64,000 nucleotides of DNA from Patiria pectinifera (GCA_029964075.1 CM057140.1:2994643-3058642), one strand, 5' to 3'. Shown: positions 12,273-26,810, counted from the stretch's first letter. Notes: generated by a model from the letters alone, not told the origin. A program made the numbers and translations.

Positions 12273-13050
12273 CTAGACTCTCTTTGAATCTTCAAAACTC
12301 CTTTGTTGCATGCCTTTTCTAAAACATTGGCTTGCATTACGGAAATAATGAATTCACTGCCATTATTCTTGGGGTGGGGGGGGGGGAGTTAACCCACCAG
12401 GGCGAGTCTTAGAAGTTGAGTCATGTCCCCGAGAAGTGCCAGACGATGACCATAATATGATTCTTTTTTTCTTGCGCATGGTGAATGTTTCTTATCCAAT
12501 TCCTGTTTAATATACAAGGCTTTAAAGTGAAGGTTTTGTCACTGGATGCAAAATTGAATTACCAAAATGTCCCTCTGTTTTAAAGGTGTACAAATTGTTT
12601 TGCTGTTTTTTTTAAATAATATTTTATTTTAAATCGCTCTACGAGAATGTTGTTCTTAAATTTTTGTGATACTTTATGTTCTGGTCTACAAAGCTATCAC
12701 AGTACTAAGACTTGAAAAGTGGGCTTTTATTTGTTATTTTTGTATTTTTGTATTTTTTTTCGGGGGGGGGGGGGATTTCTCAGAAACAAATGCCTACCAG
12801 TAATGTGTCTAATTTCAAATCTGCTGAAATAGTTTTCGGAAGTAAAACGCACATAGTCCAAGATTTTGCTTCATCGCTCTGCCAGTTCACGGCCATAATC
12901 TGCTCAAAACTTCTTTTTTTGGGGGGGGACTACCTATATCATTTTTCGCATGCCCTGTTGCAGCAGCAGCTTTTACTTCAGGTTTAATGGTGTTCTCTTC
13001 AGAACTGTATTAACATCCAGAAATCTCATGTTGTGGTGTCTTTGGAAGGC

Positions 13051-13056
13051 ATTAAA
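13051..13056 (+). promoter_or_regulatory. Candidate ATTAAA poly(A) signal of the SCAF gene
   Basis: ATTAAA variant about 1.7 kb after the stop codon, with a GT-rich element about 40 nt downstream. It is the best candidate I see, as canonical AATAAA is absent from 11333 to 14000. Confidence 0.3.
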
Positions 13057-13100
13057 ATATTCAGAGGTAATTTTTTTATATCGTAAAAATGAGAACTTGT

Positions 13101-14704
13101 GTCTTGGCTTTGGGTGTACATGTACTTAAATTGTCGCGTAAAATTATCACTGCACAAATCAGCATATAAATGCTATGTTCTATTATTTTTGTGTTTTCAC
13201 AAAATTCTGCGAATGCCTATCCAGTGTTTCCCTGTCCATACCAAAAAACAAAACAAAAACACCAAAAAGCAAAAAAAAAAAAATTTAAAAAAATTTAGTT
13301 AACTCATATATTCGTGATGTCCTAGCAGTTTGAACATTTTTTTTTAAACTCCTGTTGATAAAGGCTAGCAGATTGTTTTAGAACATCGATGACAAGGAAA
13401 GTGTTGATTATTCAAATTGAGATGCAGAGTTTATCAACCAGTCAAGTTCCATGATCAACTGCAGGAAAAGTTTACGGAGCTGCAAAGATGAAAATTTGGG
13501 TTGTGGTTTCTGACTTTGATTTCTGATTATTTTAATCCCTTTTTCTGTTTAATTGGTGGACAAATGAGTTCAAACAACTTGATTCTTTGTTTAAGTTGAA
13601 TATTTCATGATTGCAAAAGGTGTTAGTTCTGTGAATGTTTAAGTTGTATTAGTTAGTTGTTTTCAAAGGAGTTGATGAAAAGTATGTGCTGTAACAAATT
13701 GCGCTTGTATCAAGTTCAAGAAATGCTAAAAACCTGTAAATACTAAAGCTGAACAATTGTAGTTTATTGAATTGGAATCAGTTTGTTGAGCTCATTTGAA
13801 GCCGATTGTAATATTTGCATATCTAATTTTTGTGGTTAATCACTGTAGTTTAAAAAGGTAAGGTTTGTAAATATTAACTATAGTCTCAAATAGAGACTCG
13901 ACGATGGACAAGTCGACCGTCACGACGATGGACAAGTCGACCGTCAAGCCTCGCCGAACGTCAGCCAAGATTGCACCGGAAAACGGAAGGACAATTTATG
14001 GAGAACACTTCAAATGAAAGACAGAGACTTCAGAACATTGGAACTTTCTGCCAGCTTCGCACTAGCCTCAAATCGAGCGCCAGTGTAATTACGGGAAGTA
14101 TGTTTGGTTGTGACTTGTTGAAAGTGGATGGGAATATATGCATGCTGTGTTATTGAACTGTAAATACATGTAATTATAAAGACTCGGTGTGGGAAGGGTA
14201 GCTATCCGTGCGGACGCCACCAGTAGAATGATACTGGCAGGCAAAAATGAAGCAAATCTAGAAATATGTCTACACCATACTTGGAAAAAAATACCAGGTA
14301 CAGTTATCTATGCGTATTGTAAATAACGTGTTGCATGGTCTTATGTGCACTTGTGTAAAAACAAAATTGTTACGGCGAATTTCGTCCTTGCAGCATAACA
14401 AAAAATGGTGTTTGCTTTTACTGTTTAATATTTCAGATAGAAGATATGCGTTTTTATTCGATGTGTATTTCGCAAGTGAGGCACTGTGACTAGTTGCCAT
14501 CCTGCACCAGTCTTGAAGAAAAAAAAATTAACAATTTCAGAAATGCTAACAATTTGTGTTAATTTTGGTCGCAACAGTAGTCTCGATTAGCCTACAGACA
14601 CTTTTTAACGGATATACCTCGTTCATTATAATTTGTAAGCTGACTCGTTTGAACCAGGACATTCCGGAAATTCTTTGGGTTTTTATTTTTAGAGATGAAA
14701 GCTA
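13101..14704. other. Intergenic AT-rich DNA, few features
   Basis: Apart from the short ORF at 13904 this holds homopolymer A/T tracts and no recognisable gene or repeat. Confidence 0.4.
13904..14017 (+). other. Short ORF with an internal 24-bp duplication
   Basis: A 37-codon frame starts MDKSTVTTMDKSTVKP: an 8-residue unit duplicated at DNA level (about 13899-13946), followed by a basic stretch PRRTSAK. It is GC-rich against an AT-rich background. No homology was recognised and no splice context is clear. Confidence 0.15.
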
Positions 14705-14915
14705 CAGTGGCGTAACTAGGTCCAATTAGGCGTTTTGGGGAATCATTTTCTGGATTGTTTCAAACAATAGAAAGGCTCCTTTCCTGTTGAAATTTTGAGC
14801 CCAACTATTGAGGAGGCACATTTTGTAAGGGGGTTACACGGGCCTCGACGGAAGGGGAAGGATTCCGTTTCCCCGTGCCCTGCCCCACCTTTCCCCACCC
14901 CGAATTACGCCACTG
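14705..14915. mobile_element. hAT-like MITE with CAGTGGCGTAA ends
   Basis: CAGTGGCGTAACT at the left end and the inverse of CAGTGGCGTAATT at the right. The flanking octamers gaaagcta and gagagcca match in 6 of 8 positions, consistent with a decayed 8-bp hAT duplication. Confidence 0.65.
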
Positions 14916-15439
14916 GAGAGCCAAGCGACCAAGAAAGATTTGCGCTGAATATTTATAATCCTCCCATCGACATGAATATTCACAATCATTTTTGGACAAT
15001 ATGAATATTCATCATTGAATTTACATATCGAAATTCAAATGACGGTTTTATCTCTTGCATTTGTAGAAAGGAAAATGTCATGGGCCCTGTAGCCTATATA
15101 TGAGAAACTAAAATCATAAGGGGGGACAATGCAATGACATTGCTGAGAATGGAACAAACTTAAATCGGGGGCAAAAGTAGAAGGGTGCAAAATGGCTTGT
15201 TCTTTTAATTATGCAATCTAATTGAAAGGTCAAGTATTTACTTTTTCTCTTTACTGTTTTCTGACTTTTGATTGTATATTGTAGCTAAATGTAAGTTTAA
15301 ATATTGGCACACACAAAAAAAACACCAACAAATTTAAATTCTTGGCGGTGAGATTATTTGTTAGTTTCTGATTGTGAGTTTCTTTTATTTTTGTTTTATT
15401 TCCTTCTTGCCTTAACTTGTGTGCAGGAATGTGGTGGGC

Positions 15440-18400
15440 GATAATTTGCAAAAGCGACGGTAAACTACGACGCAGAAATAATATGATGAGGACAAGTACA
15501 TTCAATATTAAGCCATTATTTGGAAGATTTGTGCACAAATAATCGATATACAATTGAGAGAAAAAAATTAAACATGCTTTTCTCTGATTTTGACCCAAAT
15601 TTTCGACGCATTGTTCATGTCTAAGGGCACATCTGTCCAGAAATCGAGTTGGAATGTGTTCTAGGGTCCTTTAGGCATCTTTCCTGGAGGTTTGGCGCAA
15701 TTTCATTTTTTGGCCAAAAATGAAAAAATTGCAAGGGGTTAGCCTTACATTTTTCATCAAAATTTGGCCAAAAAATGACTTTTCTCCAAACGACGCAGAA
15801 ATGATTTTGATGCAAGGAAAGTAACATACAATATTCAAACTGCCATTATTTCGAAGATTTGGGCACAAATAATCGATTTATTGAGAGAAAAATCATATTT
15901 TTCACTGATTTTGACCCAAATTTTCGACGCATTGTTCATGTCTAACGGCACATCTGTCCACAAATCAAGTTGGAATGTGTTCTAGGGTCCTTAAGGCATC
16001 TTTCCTGGAGGTTTGGCGCAATTTCATTTTTTGGCCAAAAATGAAAAAAATTGCAAGGGGGTTAGCCTTGCATTTTTCATCAAATTTAGCCAAAAAATTA
16101 CTTCTCTGCAAACGACGCAGAAATGACTTTTGATGCAAGGAGAGTAACATACAGTACTCAAACTGCCATTATTTCGAAGATTTGGGCACAAATAATCGAT
16201 TTATTGAGAGAAAAATCATATTTTTCACTGATTTTGACCCAAATTTTCGACGCATTGTTCATGTCTAAAGGCACATCTGTCCACAAATCGAGTTGGAATG
16301 TGTTCTAGGGTCCTTTAGGCTTCTTTCCTGGAGGTTTGGTGCAATTTCATTTTTTGGCCAAAAATGAAAAAAATACAAGGGGTTAGCCTTACGTTTTTCA
16401 TCAAATTTGGCCAAAAAAATGACTTTTCTCCAAACGACGCAGAAATGACTTTTGATACAAGGAGAGAAATATACAGTACTCAAAACTGCCATTATTTCGA
16501 AGATTTGGGCACAAATAATCGGTTTATTGAGAGAAAAATCATATTTTTCACTGATTTTGACCCAAATTTTCGACGCATTGTTCATGTCTAAGGGCACATC
16601 TGTCCACAAATCGAGTTGGAATGTGTTCTAGGGTCCTTTAGGCTTCTTTCCTGGAGGTTTGGTGCAATTTCATTTTTTGGCCAAAAATGAAAAAAATACA
16701 AGGGGTTAGCCTTACATTTTTCATCAAATTTGGCCAAAAAATGACTTTTCTCCAAACGACGCAGAAATGACTTTTGATGCAAGGAGAGTAACATACAGTA
16801 CTCAAACTGCCATTTTTTTCGAAGATTTGGGTAAAAATAATCGATTTATTGAGAGAAAAATCATATTTTTTACTTATTTTGACCCAAATTTTCGACGCAT
16901 TGTTCATGTCTAAGGGCACATCTGTCCACAAATCGAGTTGGAATGTGTTTTAGGGTCCTTTAGACATCTTTCCTGGAGGTTTGGTGCAATTTCATTTTTT
17001 GGCCAAAAATTTAAAAAATACAAGGGGTTAGCCTTACATTTTTCATCAAATTTGGCCCAAAAAATGACTTTTCTCCAAACGACGCAGAAATGACTTTTGA
17101 TACAAGGAGAGAAATATACAGTACTCAAAGTGCCATTATTTCGAAGATTGGGGCACAAATAATCGATTTATTGAGAGAAAAATCTTATTTTTCACTGATT
17201 TTGACCCAAGTTTTCGACGCATTGTTCATGTCTAAGGGCACATCTGTCCACAAATCGAGTTGGAATGTGTTCTAGGGTCCTTTAAGCATCTTTCCTGGAG
17301 GTTTGGCGCAATTTCATTTTTTGGCCAAAAATTAAAAAAATTCAAGGTGTTAGCCTTACATTTTTCATCAAATTTGGCCAAAAAATGACTTTTCTCCAAA
17401 CGACGCAGAAATGACTTTTGATGCAAGGAGAGTAACATACAATATTCAAACTGCCATTATTTGGAAGATTTGGGCACAAATAATCGATTTATTGAGAGAA
17501 AAATCATATTTTTCACTGATTTTGACCCAAATTTTCGACGCATTGTTCATGTCTAAGGGCACATCTGTCCACAAATCTAGTTGGAATGTGTTCTAGGGTC
17601 CTTTAAGCATCTTTCCTGGAGGTTTGGCGCAATTTCATTTTTTGGCCAAAAATTAAAAAAATTCAAGGGGTTAGCCTTACATTTTTCATCAAAATTTGGC
17701 CAAAAAATGACTTTTCTCCAAACGACGCAGAAATGACTTTTGATGCAAGGAGAGTAACATACAGTACTCAAACTGCCATTTTTTTTGAAGATTTGGGCAC
17801 AAATAATCGATTTATTGAGAGAAAAATCATATTTTTCACTGATTTTGACCCAAATTTTCGACGCATTGTTCATGTCTAAGGGCACATCTGTCCACAAATC
17901 TAGTTGGAATGTGTTCTAGGGTCCTTTAAGCATCTTTCCTGGAGGTTTGGCGCAATTTCATTTTTTGGCCAAAAATGAAAAAAAATGCAAGGGGTTAGCC
18001 TTACATTTTTCATCAAATTTGGCCAAAAAATGACTTTTCTCCAAACGACGCAGAAATGACTTTTGATGCAAGGAGAGTAACATACAATATTCAAACTGCC
18101 ATTATTTGGAAGATTTGGGCACAAATAATCGATTTATTGAGAGAAAAATCATAGTTTTCACTGATTTTGACCCAAATTTTCGACGCATTGTTCATGTCTA
18201 AGGGCACATCTGTCCACAAATCGAGTTGGAATGTGTTCTAGGGTCCTTTAAGCATCTTTCCTGGAGGTTTGGCGCAATTTCATTTTTTGGCCAAAAATTA
18301 AAAAAATTCAAGGGGTTAGCCTTACATTTTTCATCAAAATTTGGCCAAAAAATGACTTTTCTCCAAACGACGCAGAAATGACTTTTGATGCAAGGAGAGT

Positions 18401-21400
18401 AACATACAGTACTCAAACTGCCATTTTTTTCGAAGATTTGGGTAAAAGTAATCGATTTATTGAGAGAAAAATCATATTTTTTACTGATTTTGACCCAAAT
18501 TTTCGACGCATTGTTCATGTCTAAGGGCACATCTGTCCACAAATCGAGTTGGAATGTGTTTTAGGGTCCTTTAGACATCTTTCCTGGAGGTTTGGTGCAA
18601 TTTCATTTTTTGGCCAAAAATGAAAAAAATACAAGGGGTGAGCCTTACATTTTTCATCAAATTTGGCCAAAAAATGACTTTTCTCCGAACGACGCAGAAA
18701 TGCCTTTTGATACAAGGAGAGAAATATACAGTACTCAAAAGTGCCATTATTTCGAAGATTTGGGCACAAATAATCGATTTATTGAGAGAAAAATCTTATT
18801 TTTCACTGATTTTGACCCAAATTTTCGACGCATTGTTCATGTCTAAGGGCACATCTGTCCACAAATCTAGTTGCAATGTGTTCTAGGGTCCTTTAGGCAT
18901 CTTTCCTGGAGGTTTGGCGCAATTTCATTTTTTGGCCAAAAATTTAAAAAATGCAAGGGGTTAGCCTTACATTTTTCATCAAATTTGGCCAAAAAATGAC
19001 TTTTCTCCAAACGACGCAGAAATGACTTTTGATGCAAGGAGAGTAACATACAGTACTCAAACTGCCATTATTTCGAAGATTTGGGCACAAATAATCGATT
19101 TATTGAGAGAAAAATCATATTTTTCACTAATTTTGACCCAAATTTTCGACGCATTGTTCATGTTTAAGGGCACATCTGACCACAAATCGAGTTGGAATGT
19201 GTTCTGGGGTCTTTTAGGCATCTTTCCTGGAGGTTTGGCGCAATTACATTTTTTGGCCAAAAATGAAAAAAATGCAAGGGGTTAGCCTAACATTTTTCAT
19301 CAAATTTGGCCAAAAAATGACTTTTCTCCAAACGACGCAGAAATGACTTTCGATGCAAGGAGAGTAACATAAAGTACTCAAACTGCCATTATTTCGAAGA
19401 TTTGGGCACAAATAATCGATTTATTGAGAGAAAAATCATTTTTTTTCACTAATTTTGACCCAAATTTTCGACGCACTGTTCATGTCTAAGGGCACATCTG
19501 TCCACAAATGGAGTTGGAATGTGTTCTAGGGTACTTTAGGCATCTTTCCTGAAGGTTTGGCGCAATTACATTTTTTGGCCAAAAATGAAAAAAATGCAAG
19601 GGGTTAGCCTTACATTTTTCATCAAATTTGGCCAAAAAATGACTTTTCTCCAAACGACGCAGAAATGACTTTTGATGCAAGGAGAGTAACATACAGTTCT
19701 CAAACTGCCATTATTTCGAATATTTGGGCACAAATAATCGATTTATTGAGAGAAAAATCATATTTTTCACTGATTTTGACCCAAGTTTTCGACGCATTGT
19801 TCATGTTTAAGGGCACATCTGACCACAAATCGAGTTGGAATGTGTTCTGGGGTCTTTTAGGCATCTTTCCCGGAGGTTTGGCGCAATTACATTTTTTGGC
19901 CAAAAATGAAAAAAATGCAAGGGGTTAGCCTTACATTTTTCATCAAATTTGGCCAAAAAATGACTTTTCTCCAAACGACGCAGAAATGACTTTTGATGCA
20001 AGGAGAGTCACATACAGTTCTCAAACTGCCATTATTTCGAATATTTGGGCACAAATAATCGATTTATTGAGAGAAAAGTCATATTTTTCACTGATTTTGA
20101 CCCAAATTTTTGACGCATTGTTCATGTTTAAGGGCACATCTGACCATAAATCGAGTTGGAATGTGTTCTAGGCTCTTTTAGGCATCTTTCCTGGAGGTTT
20201 GGCGCAATTTCATTTTTTGGCCAAATATGAAAAAAATGCAAGGGGTTAGCCTTACATTTTCCCTCAAATTTAGCCAAAAAATGACTTCTCTCCAAACGAC
20301 GCAGAAATGACTTTTGATGCAAGGAGAGGAACATACAGTACTCAAACTGCTATTATTTCAAAGATTTGGGCACAAATAATCGATTTATTGAGAGAAAAAT
20401 CATATTTTTCACAAATTTTGACCCAAATTTTCGACGCATTGTTCATGTCTAAGGGCACATCTGTCCACAAATCGAGTTGGAATGTGTTGTAGGGTCCTTT
20501 AGGCATCTTTCCTGGAGGTTTGGCGCAATTTCATTTTTTTGGCCAAAAATGAAAAAATGCAAGAGGTTAGCCTTACATTTTTTATCAAATTTGGCCAAAA
20601 AATGACTTTTCTCCAAACGACGCAGAAATGACTTTCGATGCAAGGAGAGTAACATAAAGTACTCAAACTGCCATTATTTCGAATATTTGGGCACAAATAA
20701 TCGATTTATTGAGAGAAAAATCATATTTTTCACTAATTTTGACCCAAATTTTCGACGCATTGTTCATGTCTAAGGGCACATCTGTCCACAAATCGAGTTG
20801 GAATGTGTTCTGGGGTCTTTTAGGCATCTTTCCTGGAGGTTTGGCGCAATTACATTTTTTGGCCAAAAATGAAAAAAATGCAAGGGGTTAGCCTTACATT
20901 TTTCATCAAATTTGGCCAAAAAATGACTTTTCTCCAAACGACGCAGAAATGACTTTTGATGCAAGGAGAGTAACATACAGTTCTCAAACTGCCATTATTT
21001 CGAATATTTGGGCACAAATAATCGATTTATTGAGAGAAAAGTCATATTTTTCACTGATTTTGACCCAAATTTTCGAGGCATTGTTCATGTTTAAGGGCAC
21101 ATCTGACCACAAATCGAGTTGGAATGTGTTCTGGGGTCTTTTAGGCATCTTTCCTGGAGGTTTGGCGCAATTACATTTTTTGGCCAAAAATGAAAAAAAT
21201 GCAAGGGGTTAGCCTTACATTTTTCATCAAATTTGGCCAAAAAATGACTTTTCTCCAAACGACGCAGAAATGACTTTTGATGCAAGGAGAGTAACATAAA
21301 GTACTCAAAACTGCCATTATTTCGAAGATTTGGGCACAAATAATCGATTTATTGAGAGAAAAATCATATTTTTCACTAATTTTGACCCAAATTTTCGACG

Positions 21401-24400
21401 CATTGTTCATGTCTAAGGGCACATCTGTCCACAAATCGAGTTGGAATTTGTTCTAGGGTCCTTTAGGCATCTTTCCTGGAGGTTTGGCGCAATTACATTT
21501 TTTGGCCAAAAATGAAAAAAATGCAAGGGGTTAGCCTTACATTTTTTATCAAATTTGGCCAAAAAATGACTTTTCTCCAAACGACGCAGAAATGACTTTC
21601 GATGCAAGGAGAGTAACATAAAGTACTCAAACTGCCATTATTTCGAATATTTGGGCACAAATAATCGATTTATTGAGAGAAAAATCATATTTTTCACTAA
21701 TTTTGACCCAAATTGTCGACGCATTGTTCATGTCTAAGGGCACATCTGTCCACAAATCGAGTTGGAATGTGTTCTGGGGTCTTTTAGGCATCTTTCCCGG
21801 AGGTTTGGCGCAATTACATTTTTTGGCCAAAAATGAAAAAAATGCAAGGGGTTAGCCTTACATTTTTCATCAAATTTGGCCAAAAAATGACTTTTCTCCA
21901 AACGACGCAGAAATGACTTTTGATGCAAGGAGAGTAACATACAGTTCTCAAACTGCCATTATTTCGAATATTTGGGCACAAATAATCGATTTATTGAGAG
22001 AAAAGTCATATTTTTCACTGATTTTGACCCAAATTTTCGAGGCATTGTTCATGTTTAAGGGCACATCTGACCACAAATCGAGTTGGAATGTGTTCTGGGG
22101 TCTTTTAGGCATCTTTCCTGGAGGTTTGGCGCAATTACATTTTTTTGGCCAAAAATGAAAAAATGCAAGGGGTTAGCCTTACATTTTTCATCAAATTTGG
22201 CCAAAAAATGACTTTTCTCCAAACGACGCAGAAATGACTTTTGATGCAAGGAGAGTAACATAAAGTACTCAAAACTGCCATTATTTCGAAGATTTGGGCA
22301 CAAATAATCGATTTATTGAGAGAAAAATCATATTTTTCACTAATTTTGACCCAAATTTTCGACGCATTGTTCATGTCTAAGGGCACATCTGTCCACAAAT
22401 CGAGTTGGAATTTGTTCTAGGGTCCTTTAGGCATCTTTCCTGGAGGTTTGGCGCAATTACATTTTTTGGCCAAAAATGAAAAAAATGCAAGGGGTTAGCC
22501 TTACATTTTTTATCAAATTTGGCCAAAAAATGACTTTTCTCCAAACGACGCAGAAATGACTTTCGATGCAAGGAGAGTAACATAAAGTACTCAAACTGCC
22601 ATTATTTCGAATATTTTGGCACAAATAATCGATTTATTGAGAGAAAAATCATATTTTTCACTAATTTTGACCCAAATTGTCGACGCATTGTTCATGTCTA
22701 AGGGCACATCTGACCACAAATCGAGTTGGAATGTGTTCTGGGGTCTTTTAGGCATCTTTCCCGGAGGTTTGGCGCAATTACATTTTTTGGCCAAAAATGA
22801 AAAAAATGCAAGGGGTTAGCCTTACATTTTTCATCAAATTTGGCCAAAAAATGACTTTTCTCCAAACGACGCAGAAATGACTTTTTGATGCAAGGAGAGT
22901 AACATAAAGTACTCAAAACTGCCATTATTTGGAAGATTTGGGCACAAATAATCGATTTATTGAGAGAAAAATCATATTTTTCACTAATTTTGACCCAAAT
23001 TTTCGACGCATTGTTCATGTCTAAGGGCACATCTGTCCACAAATCGAGTTGGAATTTGTTCTAGGGTCCTTTAGGCATCTTTCCTGGAGGTTTGGCGCAA
23101 TTACATTTTTTGGCCAAAAATGAAAAAAATGCAAGGGGTTAGCCTTACATTTTTTATCAAATTTGGCCAAAAAATGACTTTTCTCCAAACGACGCAGAAA
23201 TGACTTTCGATGCAAGGAGAGTAACATAAAGTACTCAAACTGCCATTATTTCGAATATTTGGGCACAAATAATCGATTTATTGAGAGAAAAATCATATTT
23301 TTCACTAATTTTGACCCAAATTGTCGACGCATTGTTCATGTCTAAGGGCACATCTGTCCACAAATCGAGTTGGAATGTGTTCTGGGGTCTTTTAGGCATC
23401 TTTTCTTGGAGGATTGGCGTAATTTCATTTTTTGGCCAAAAATGAAAAAAAAATGCAAAGGGTTAGCCTTACATTTTTCATCAAATTTGGCCAAAAAATG
23501 ACTTTTCTCCAAACGACGCAGAAATGACTTTTGATGCAAGGAGAGTAACATACAGTTCTCAAACTGCCATTATTTCGAATATTTGGGCACAAATAATCGA
23601 TTTATTGAGAGAAAAGTCATATTTTTCACTGATTTTGACCCAAATTTTCGACGAATTGTTCATGTTTAAGGGCACATCTGACCACAAATCGAGTTGAAAT
23701 ATGTTCTGGGGTCTTTTAGGCATCTTTCCTGGACGTTTGGCGCAATTACATTTTTTGGCCAAAAATGAAAAAAATGCAAGGGGTTAGCCTTACATTTTTC
23801 ATCAAATTTGGCCAAAAAATGACTTTTCTCAAAACGACGCAGAAATGACTTTTGATGCAAGGAGAGTAACATACAGTACTCAAACTGCCATTATTTCGAA
23901 GATTTGGGCACAAATAATCGATTTATTGAGAGAAAAATCATATTTTTCACTAATTTTGACCCAAATTTTCGACGCATTGTTCATGTTTAAGGGCACATCT
24001 GACCACAAATCGAGTTGGAATGTGTTCTGGGGTCTTTTAGGCATCTTTCCTGGAGGTTTGGCGCAATTACATTTTTTGGCCAAAAATGAAAAAAATGCAA
24101 GGGGTTAGCCTAACATTTTTCATCAAATTTGGCCAAAAAATGACTTTTCTCCAAACGACGCAGAAATGACTTGTGATGCAAGGAGAGTAACATAAAGTAC
24201 TCAAAACTGCCATTATTTCGAAGATTTGGGCACAAATAATCGATTTATTGAGAGAAAAATCATATTTTTCACTAATTTTGACCCAAATTGTCGACGCATT
24301 GTTCATGTCTAAGGGCACATCTGTCCACAAATCGAGTTGGAATGTGTTCTAGGGTCCTTTAGGCATCTTTCCTGCAGGTTTGGCGCAATTTCATTTTTTG

Positions 24401-26810
24401 GCCAAAAATGAAAAAAATGCAAGGGGTTAGCCTTACATTTTTCATCAAATTTGACCAAAAAATGACTTTTCTCCAAACGACGCAGAAATGACTTTTGATG
24501 CAAGGAGAGTAACATAAAGTACTCAAACTGCCATTATTTCGAAGATTTGGGCACAAATAATCGATTTATTGAGAGAAAAATCATTTTTTTTCACTAATTT
24601 TGACCCAAATTTTCGACGCACATTTCATGTCTAAGGGCACATCTGTCCACAAATGGAGTTGGAATGTGTTCTAGGGTACTTTAGGCATCTTTCCTGAAGG
24701 TTTGGCGCAATTACATTTTTTGGCCAAAAATGAAAAAAATGCAAGGGGTTAGCCTTACATTTTTCATCAAATTTGGCCAAAAAATGACTTTTCTCCAAAC
24801 GACGCAGAAATGACTTTTGATGCAAGGAGAGTAACATACAGTTCTCAAACTGCCATTATTTCGAAGATTTGGGCACAAATAATCGATTTATTGAGAGAAA
24901 AGTCATATTTTTCACTGATTTTGACCCAAATTTTCGACGCATTGTTCATGTCTAAGGGCACATCTGTCCACAAATCGAGTTGCAATGTGTTCTGGGGTCT
25001 TTTAGGCATCTTTCCTGGAGGTTTGGCGCAATTACATTTTTTGGCCAAAAATGAAAAAAATGCAAGGGGTTAGCCTTACATTTTTCATCAAATTTGGCCA
25101 AAAAATGACTTTTCTCCAAACGACGCAGAAATGACTTTTGATGCAAGGAGAGTAACATACAGTTCTCAAACTGCCATTATTTCGAATATTTGGGCACAAA
25201 TAATCGATTTATTGAGAGAAAAGTCATATTTTTCACTGATTTTGACCCAAATTTTCGACGCATTGTTCATGTTTAAGGGCACATCTGACCACAAATCGAG
25301 TTGAAATGTGTTCTGGGGTCTTTTAGGCATCTTTCCTGGAGGTTTGGCGCAATTACATTTTTTGGCCAAAAATGAAAAAAATGCAAGGGGTTAGCCTTAC
25401 ATTTTTCATCAAATTTGGCCAAAAAATGACTTTTCTCCAAACGACGCAGAAATGACTTTTGATGCAAGGAGAGGAACATACAGTACTCAAACTTCCATTA
25501 TTTCGAAGATTTGGGCACAAATAATCGATTTATTGAGAGAAAAATCATATTTTTCACCGATTTTGACCCAAATTTTCGACGCATTGTTCATGTCTAAGGG
25601 CACATCTGTCCACAAATCGAGTTGCAATGTGTTTTAGGGTCTTTTAGGCATCTTTCCTGGAGGTTTGGCGCAATTTCATTTTTTGGCCAAAAATGAAAAA
25701 AATGCAAGGGGTTAGCCTTACATTTTTCATCAAATTTGGCCAAAAAATGACTTTTCTCCAAACGACGCAGAAATGACTTTTGATGCAAGGAGAGTAACAT
25801 ACAGTACTCAAACTGCCATTATTTCGAAGATTTGGGCACAAATAATCGATTTATTGAGAGAAAAATCATATTTTTCACTGATTTTGACCCAAATTTTCGA
25901 CGCATTGTTCATGTCTAAGGGCACATCTGTCCACAAATCGAGTTGGAATGTGTTCTAGGGTCCTTTAGGCATCTTTCCTGGAGGTTTGGCGCAATTTCAT
26001 TTTTTGGCCAAAAATGAAAAAAATGCAAGGGGTTAGCCTTACATTTTTCATCAAATTTAGCCAAAAAAATGACTTTTCTCAAAACGACGCAGAAATGACT
26101 TTTGATGCAAGGAGAGTAACATACAATATTAAAACTGCCATTATTTCGAAGATTTGGGCACAAATAATCGATTTATTGAGAAAAAAAAATATCATATTTT
26201 ATAACTAATTTTGACCTCAAGTTTGACGCATTGTTCCTGTCTAAGGGCACATCTGTCCAGAAATCGAGTTGGAATGTGTTCTAGGGTCCTTTTAGGCATC
26301 TTTCCTGGAGGTTTGGCGGAATTTCATTTTTTGGCTAAAAATGAAAAATTGCAAGGGGTTAGCCTTACATTTTTCATCAAATTTGGTCAAAAAAAGACTT
26401 TTCTCCAAATGACGCAGAAATGACTTTTGATGCAAGGAGAGTATCATTCAATATTCAAACTGCCACTATTTGGAAGATTTGGGCACAAATAATCGATTTA
26501 TTGAAGAAATTTTTTTTTTTTTTTTTACTTATTTCGACCCAAATTTTTGAAGCATTGTTTAGGTCTAAGGGCACATCTGTCCTGAAATCGAGTTGGAATG
26601 TCTGATCTAGGGTCCTTTTGGCATCTTTCCTGGAAGTTTGGCGCAATTTAATTTTTGGCCCAAAATTGAAAAATAACTGCAAAAGGGTTAGTTAACCTTA
26701 TATTTTTCATCTAATTTTGCTATCATTTTGAATATTTGGTCACAAATAATCGATTCATTGAGTAAAAAAAATCATATTTTTTTTCACTGATTTTGACCAA
26801 AATTGTCCAC
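15440..26810. repeat. Satellite array, about 35 monomers of 321 bp
   Basis: Head-to-tail units of about 321 bp, clear from recurrence of ggcacatctg(t/a)ccacaaatc every 321-322 bases from about 15626 to 26570. Each unit has two TTTGGCCAAAAA palindromes about 70 bases apart and the block CACAAATAATCGATTTATTG. The edge monomers (before 15600 and after 26200) are most diverged; the centre is nearly uniform. Between about 20.4 and 23.4 kb diagnostic variants recur every 964 bp, a trimeric higher-order unit. Short frames (60-114 aa) appear on both strands of every unit only because stops are rare; none is a gene. Confidence 0.97.

Larger units (their letters stand above)
11333..13100 (+). other. 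Likely 3' UTR of the SCAF gene
   Basis: AT-rich, poly-G/T-tract-containing sequence after the stop codon, with no AATAAA. An ATTAAA at 13051-13056 is followed by a GT-rich stretch near 13095-13120 and is a possible poly(A) signal. A GC-richer block at 11982-12272 is described separately. Confidence 0.45.

Noticed and set aside
15600-26700. Dozens of 60-114 aa frames such as the repeated MLLSLHQKSFLRR and MAKKCNCAKPPG types on both strands
   Set aside because: They repeat with the satellite monomer, occur on both strands and shift frame between units; they follow from rare stop codons.
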